NCBI GenBank assembly: GCA_023238725.1
Contig: CM041545.1
Coordinates: 12,369,782-12,433,781 of the forward strand
Origin: Scortum barcoo
Lineage: Eukaryota; Chordata; Actinopteri; Centrarchiformes; Terapontidae
Reading direction: 5' to 3'
DNA: 64,000 nt
The notes beneath the pieces are model-generated. The model was not told where the DNA came from. It saw only the letters and a list, made by a program, of their open reading frames with translations, and made no database searches. Below, piece after piece: positions 48,001 through 54,000 of this stretch (its first letter is position 1; each line of letters opens with the position of its first letter). The position numbers and the translations under genes are program-made.

Positions 48001-51000
48001 ATGCATCCGATTAATGTGCCCTCCTTTTACACACACAAATACAAACACACACACAAACTCGAGCACACGCACTAAAATAATAAAACAAATGTACTGAAAC
48101 ATAGTGGAGCGTCTCAGACTGTAAGCCACTGCTTAGCTGCTCTAATCAATATTTTTATAGAACAATGAACCCAATAATGTACATGTGTGTTACTTGTGGT
48201 GACAAACCCACAAAGAATCATCACAAACTCTGCAGTTATTCCTCTCAGCTTTTCTCTTTTAGAGTCTTTCAGTTCTTTGTTTTCATTTTTTATGGCCCGT
48301 TCTTTATAGTTGTTCTCTTTCAAAAAATAGCTGATAAACCTGCTCAGCACCAAATTATAGACAACCAAGTTAATGACTAGCTAGTGGAGATCAAGAGGAG
48401 CTAAAAAGGAGAATGAATATTGGACTTACATTCAGGTGGACACAACTCTATATTGATGACAGTGACTATGTTGGTCTCCCCGTGTGGCCAGAAAATCAGC
48501 TAAAGCAAGTTCAAGTTTTGCTGTGTGAGTCTTGGGGACACATATGTAACAAAACACTGGACATAACTATTATTTCTATATTCTGTCTAGATGGTTTGAC
48601 TCAGTCCTTAATTATTATTAAACCGTCTTTGTGTGGTACATTAAAGTGTGTGCGTTTCAGGTCCAAGCTCTTTAGCTGCTCTCTTCCTGTGGAGCTGCAC
48701 CTGTCAGACGGTTTGTGTGAGGGTTTTACAGATTTTTCATTTGCCCGTCGACGCGCTCTTCCATGCTGTGCCGCAGTTTGCTCCCACTTTGTTGCACATC
48801 TCACATCAAACGGAGGAGAGAGGAAGCGTCTAGAGCCCCCAAGAGAGATGCTCAGCCCAATTCTCATTTTTATGCATATATCACCGGCTAATGATGGCAT
48901 TTCGAAATGCCGTTCTGGGTGAAACTATTAAATGCCTCGTATTGTGGGAGTTGGGAAAATTTAAAAATGTTTTCATTGCTTCTTTCTCTAGCCAAACTTT
49001 TTTTTTTTTCCTCGTTGCAGTTTGTGCGTTTCCTTACATCCTGGCCTTCACAACGGACTCCATTGAGATCCGACTGGTGGTCAATGGCAACCTTGTGTAC
49101 ACAGCGGTGGTCCCAGAGCTGCAGTTGGTTGCTTCACGGGTCAGTATGATTGACAGCTGACAGCTTTTGTCAATAATGTGCACCACAACTTTGTAAATCA
49201 TTTAATTTTTGTCTGTTTTCTTGTTCTCTGAAGATGAAATGCATTATGTGTGCACCTATAACATACCTGGTTTCACTATAGCAAGTGAGTGTTTTCAGTC
49301 TTAGAGGGCCCCATCCTGGTTTACAGAAGTAGCTGTCTCAGCTCTCTCATTTCAATCAATCTTTATTACTCTGGGGGGAAATGGGTACAAAGCAATAATA
49401 CACTCATAATTCATACACATTTATTATTTAAAACAGACCACAGTGCACATGTACCTTGTTCTTCATAATAATTCTTGGCATCGCTGCATGTTCGCCGTGT
49501 GGCTGTATTGATCTCATTTTCCCTTTTTGTCCTTTTGTTTTTCCACGCACAGTCAGACATCTATTTTGTTTCCTCGGCTCCGGTGAGCTCAGCCTCCAAC
49601 TGCAGTTCGAGAGACACCAGTTCGCAGAGTTCCCCGCAGACGCCCACCGGCTACGAGATGCCCGTGTTTCCCTCGCCGCTCGGTGATGGTAAGCCCCGCG
49701 CAGAGAAATCACCAGAGGATGTTGATATTAGCACCTCTGTTTTAAAGGTTTTCAAATGTCAATGTTGCCTGCAGTCCTGTTTGACTTTGGATGCTGCTGT
49801 GTTAGCCTGAAGCTCGAGATCCATTTACATACACTTGTCTCAGCAGAATGGCTCATTGAGGGCGCAGCCGAGATCTTTATGTCTCACAACAGAATCATGT
49901 GTAGTTTTCTAGGGCAAGATATTTCACTGAGTTCACATCCCCCATAATTATTACCTCATCCTTTCTCACTGTAGAATAATGACGTAATTTAGTCTTGTGA
50001 CAAATGTGAAAATATCCTCATTACTGCCCTGACTCAAAGTGACACTGGGACAGATCCAGATCTTTAGAAAGTATTTTTTGTACTATAAGCTATATAAATA
50101 CATGATAGTTAAAGGGTTTAACCCATTACCTAGGAATCTCGTTAACTTTACATTATTGCTGACCATTTTCCAAAGATTTCAGAAATCTTTTTTAAAAATT
50201 TAATCTCCAGCGTTGCAGCCTTCCATTTATTTAAGTGTATTATGAAAATCAACCTGCCACAAACACTTGCAAATATCTAGAAGTAAAAGTGTTTCTTTAT
50301 ACCATTAAATATTCATTAAATATTCATAAGAAGCAAAACTACAGTTTAGTAAAAAAAAATAAAAAAAACAGCCACGGAGGAAAGCACAGAGGAAAGAAAT
50401 TGTGGTGCAGAAACCTCACAAGTGGAAATGTTGGTGTTCATGCAGAACTGTGTAAGAATAACAAAAAGAGTTTTAAATCTAAAAAATAAATAAAAAAAAA
50501 AATAATAATTACACTGAGGGATGTGATTTTATTTTGAAAACCTTTCCATGCTGGTATGTTCAGGGAATATCTGACACTCGAGAATTTACAGCTGTCGAGC
50601 AGTGCTTTGACAAGTAATTTTGTCAGGAAGTCTAACATAAAAGACAGTATATGATGTGAAATTTGTCTTTTGGTTCAAAAATATCCATGTTCATGGTAAC
50701 AAAGGAACATGTAACCCAAAAAAATTGTTTGGCTCATTTTTGTGTTTTTAATATTTTTTTGGCGACAGTGGAGCTCTATGGCACAGAGGAATGATTATAC
50801 ATGTTTTTTTCATGTCTTTTTATGTCTTTTCATGGGATTTTTTTCAATAATGATAAGAAAAGTATTTCTGTTCAGCAGCCAACTGTCAGATTTTGGAGAA
50901 TCCTCGAGTAGACTTTTTTCAAACAAATTTAATGCAATGGTAATATGATTTTGACAAAAATCAAGGTAGAAACGTCGACTGTGATCTATTACACATCTGT

Positions 51001-54000
51001 TGCAAATTGATTTTCGTACAATAGTTAAATGATTGAAGACCTCTGGTTGCAACATGGGCAGGAATCCAATCTAAAAATGATTGACATGGAAAATGGTTGA
51101 CGGTTATGTAAATGTCATTTGTAGTTTAAAGCTCTCAAACGTTCAAAAGCATTTTTATGATCCTTTGAATTCTTATAAACCGCAAATTACAAAAAGAGGA
51201 ACAGACTAATCAGCCACCACCACCGCCACCATTCAAGGGACACAATAAGTGTCCTTAGAGGTCGGGAATGCTTTCAAGGATGATTGAGGATCAATATGAG
51301 CCCCTTCCTCCCACCCTCCAGCCCGCTTTCACCCCCTCCACCATCTTTCGCTGTGTATTTGGCCATTCGGAGACTCCCCCCCTCCCCACGACTGACCTCT
51401 TCCAGACTGATACAGCTGTCTGAAAATGAGGCATATCTGTGATGTAATGACATACAGGTTTGTCATTTGGCGTGACACTGATGGATCAAGGCGATGTCAA
51501 CTTCTTCTCGTTGTTCATTAGACTTCCTCGCTGTTAAAAGGGACACAAAGTCATCCGCATGTGTATCTATGTAATGACTTCTGACGGCTGCAGCGGTGCA
51601 CTTGAGGAAAAACAATTATTAAAATGTCTTGGTTGTGTGGCTCCTACTGCACCATCAAGGCAGACTTTGTGTTTTCCTGAGGGGAGTGGGTATTTACAGG
51701 TCCATATTAAGGATAGCAGGGAGGAAGGTCTCCCTGTTGCTGCTGCAATTAGCCGTGGACAGGCTTTATGCTTTTAGGCTGGTTTGGGTAATCATTTCTC
51801 TCGAAGGGATTCTCATTTTCTTTCCTGTTCTAGCTGGTTATGCATATGATTCTGCGGAGTCGCACACCCAACAGACAACCTGCTGTGCGTGCGTGTTTGT
51901 ATGTGTGCGCATGTGTGTGTGTGAGTGCCTAAAAATGTATGCCACCGTGTGTGTTCAGTTTGTGTAACCCTCTTCTTCATCCCTGGTTCAGATTCTATAC
52001 GGATCCCCTATGGTACCAAGCTTTCCCTGTACATGTCTAAGGATGCCGAAGGTACTGCAGGATTCTTCCCACAACTTGTCCTCAGTTCATGAAAACGCTC
52101 ATAATGCTGCCCCACTAACACGCACATGCTCCCAGAGTGTATCACCCTGTCTGCTCCAAGACAGCATGTTGACTTGAACGTTGGTTGAATGTTAAGTGAA
52201 CATTATGTCTTCCCCATCCCCCCCCTTCTGCCTTAAAAATGAAAGCAAATTAAAGCATTAGTACAAGGGAAGAGTGAGAAAAATGGTTGGGGGGGGGGGG
52301 GTGATGAGGTGCAAAGAGTGCAAAAAAGTGAGGCAGAGGCAGATAAGGCTGATTGAGGTGGAGGGTTTTTTAAAAATTACAGGGGAGGCGGAGGGTGGGG
52401 GAGATGCAGAAAAGGTATGCATGAGTGCGAGGGGAAAAAAAGGAGGGGTTGTGTACAAGCAGGAGGGTTGGGAGAGAAGGAGGGAGAAAAAGAGAAAGAG
52501 GGAAGGAGAAGACACGTCTGCCGCAGCATGATTTACAGATTGCACTGTCGCCATGGAGACTTTTGTCAGCCCTCTCTTCGATCCAAAGTGGTAGTGTGGA
52601 TAGCAGAGGAGGGAGGAGGGCTGGGGCTGAGGAAAAAGGGGGGAGAGGGAAAAGGTGGAAGGGGCGCTGACAAAAATCCCATCCTCTAACTGCCTGTGCG
52701 CCTGCCGTATCTGCTCCTCGGGGAGGGTTTCATCTGATGTAATCGCATCAGTAATGTGAACAAGATGCTGTTACTGATGTGGCTGCTAGCCGCCACCTCC
52801 CCTCCGCTGGCTTAAATGCGCGCCAAAGACCTGCAGCAAAAACGGCTCCGGAGAATTCGACTTCAATTAGCACCGCAAAGCCAAATATTTATATTTAATT
52901 CATTTGCCAGTGTGACGGAGTGTGACTCTTCCCCCCGGTCCAGAAACGCATGTGGAATATATTGATCTCTCTGACTATATATTCCAAATAACTGCATGCT
53001 CTCCCGCATTTTGGTTTATTGCCATTTTTTGTTTTTGTTGTTGTTGTTTTTTGCTGTATGACAGCGCAGGTCCAGGAGCGAGGATCTCTAACAACACTAA
53101 CACAGTGTACCTGTCAAACATCAGCAGTGACCCTCTATTTTTCTCCGTGGCTCCTCGCTCAGCTCTCACCTGCTGACATTTCAGATGAGATGGTCCTCTT
53201 TGTGCAGCGTAGCCCCTCCACATTAATTCAGTCTCATCCATGTTACTACCGGCCTGTCTCAGTGGAGCAGAGCGTGGCTGCCGAGCTGCAATGCTGCTCC
53301 CTGATGGCACAATTGGGTGCTGCAGGTTGGGACACTGCAGACTGTGCCATTTGAGAAAAACTCGTTTAATGTGTCCCATGCAGACTTTTAAGCGTTTATA
53401 GTCTCTGCTAAATAATGGATAGTCCAATATAAATGGCTACGACTGAACAGCGACGTCACATTAGCTCTCTGTAGTAAGGATGATTAATTTTAAGATCACA
53501 TGCTGTTTCAGTAAATAGGACGATCAATCACTTCAGAGTGTCTTCATTTGAATGAGAAGGTTTGATCAGCTCATGAACCTCCAGACTTGTTAATTACACC
53601 ATGAGTGTGTGAGTTAGAGAGAGACGTCGGATTTATATAAAGTCCTGAAAAGGTAATTTTGCATATTTTAGTTCATAAACTATTTCCAGATCTCGTCATA
53701 GGTTTATAGATAGATTTCTTACATTCTTGGCAGCTATTGCTTAACATTAAATTTACTAAGCTATAAAAATCCACTGTCAGAGGCTTTAAACATGCTTGAC
53801 ATTATTTATCAATCACAATAAACACTTTGTCACCTTTATTTTTGTTAAAGCAGTATAAGAATGTTTTTGCAATTAGTTTCTGTTGTGAAAGCTTTTTCTA
53901 TTGGTGCATTCAAGGATTCCTAAATCCATGAAATGACCAGCTCACATTCGGCTTTTTTTGTTTGTGTTGTATTGTTGGAAAATCTAAACTCAAAACCTGA

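Larger units (their letters stand above)
47739..49020 (+). other. GARNL3 intron 25
   Basis: About 1.28 kb with two RFX-like motifs just after the donor and a family C copy at 48110-48445. No gene. Confidence 0.8.

Noticed and set aside
48413..48922. Open frame of 169 codons in intron 25
   Set aside because: It begins inside a family C repeat and has no recognisable domain. The adjacent conserved exon starts only at 49021.
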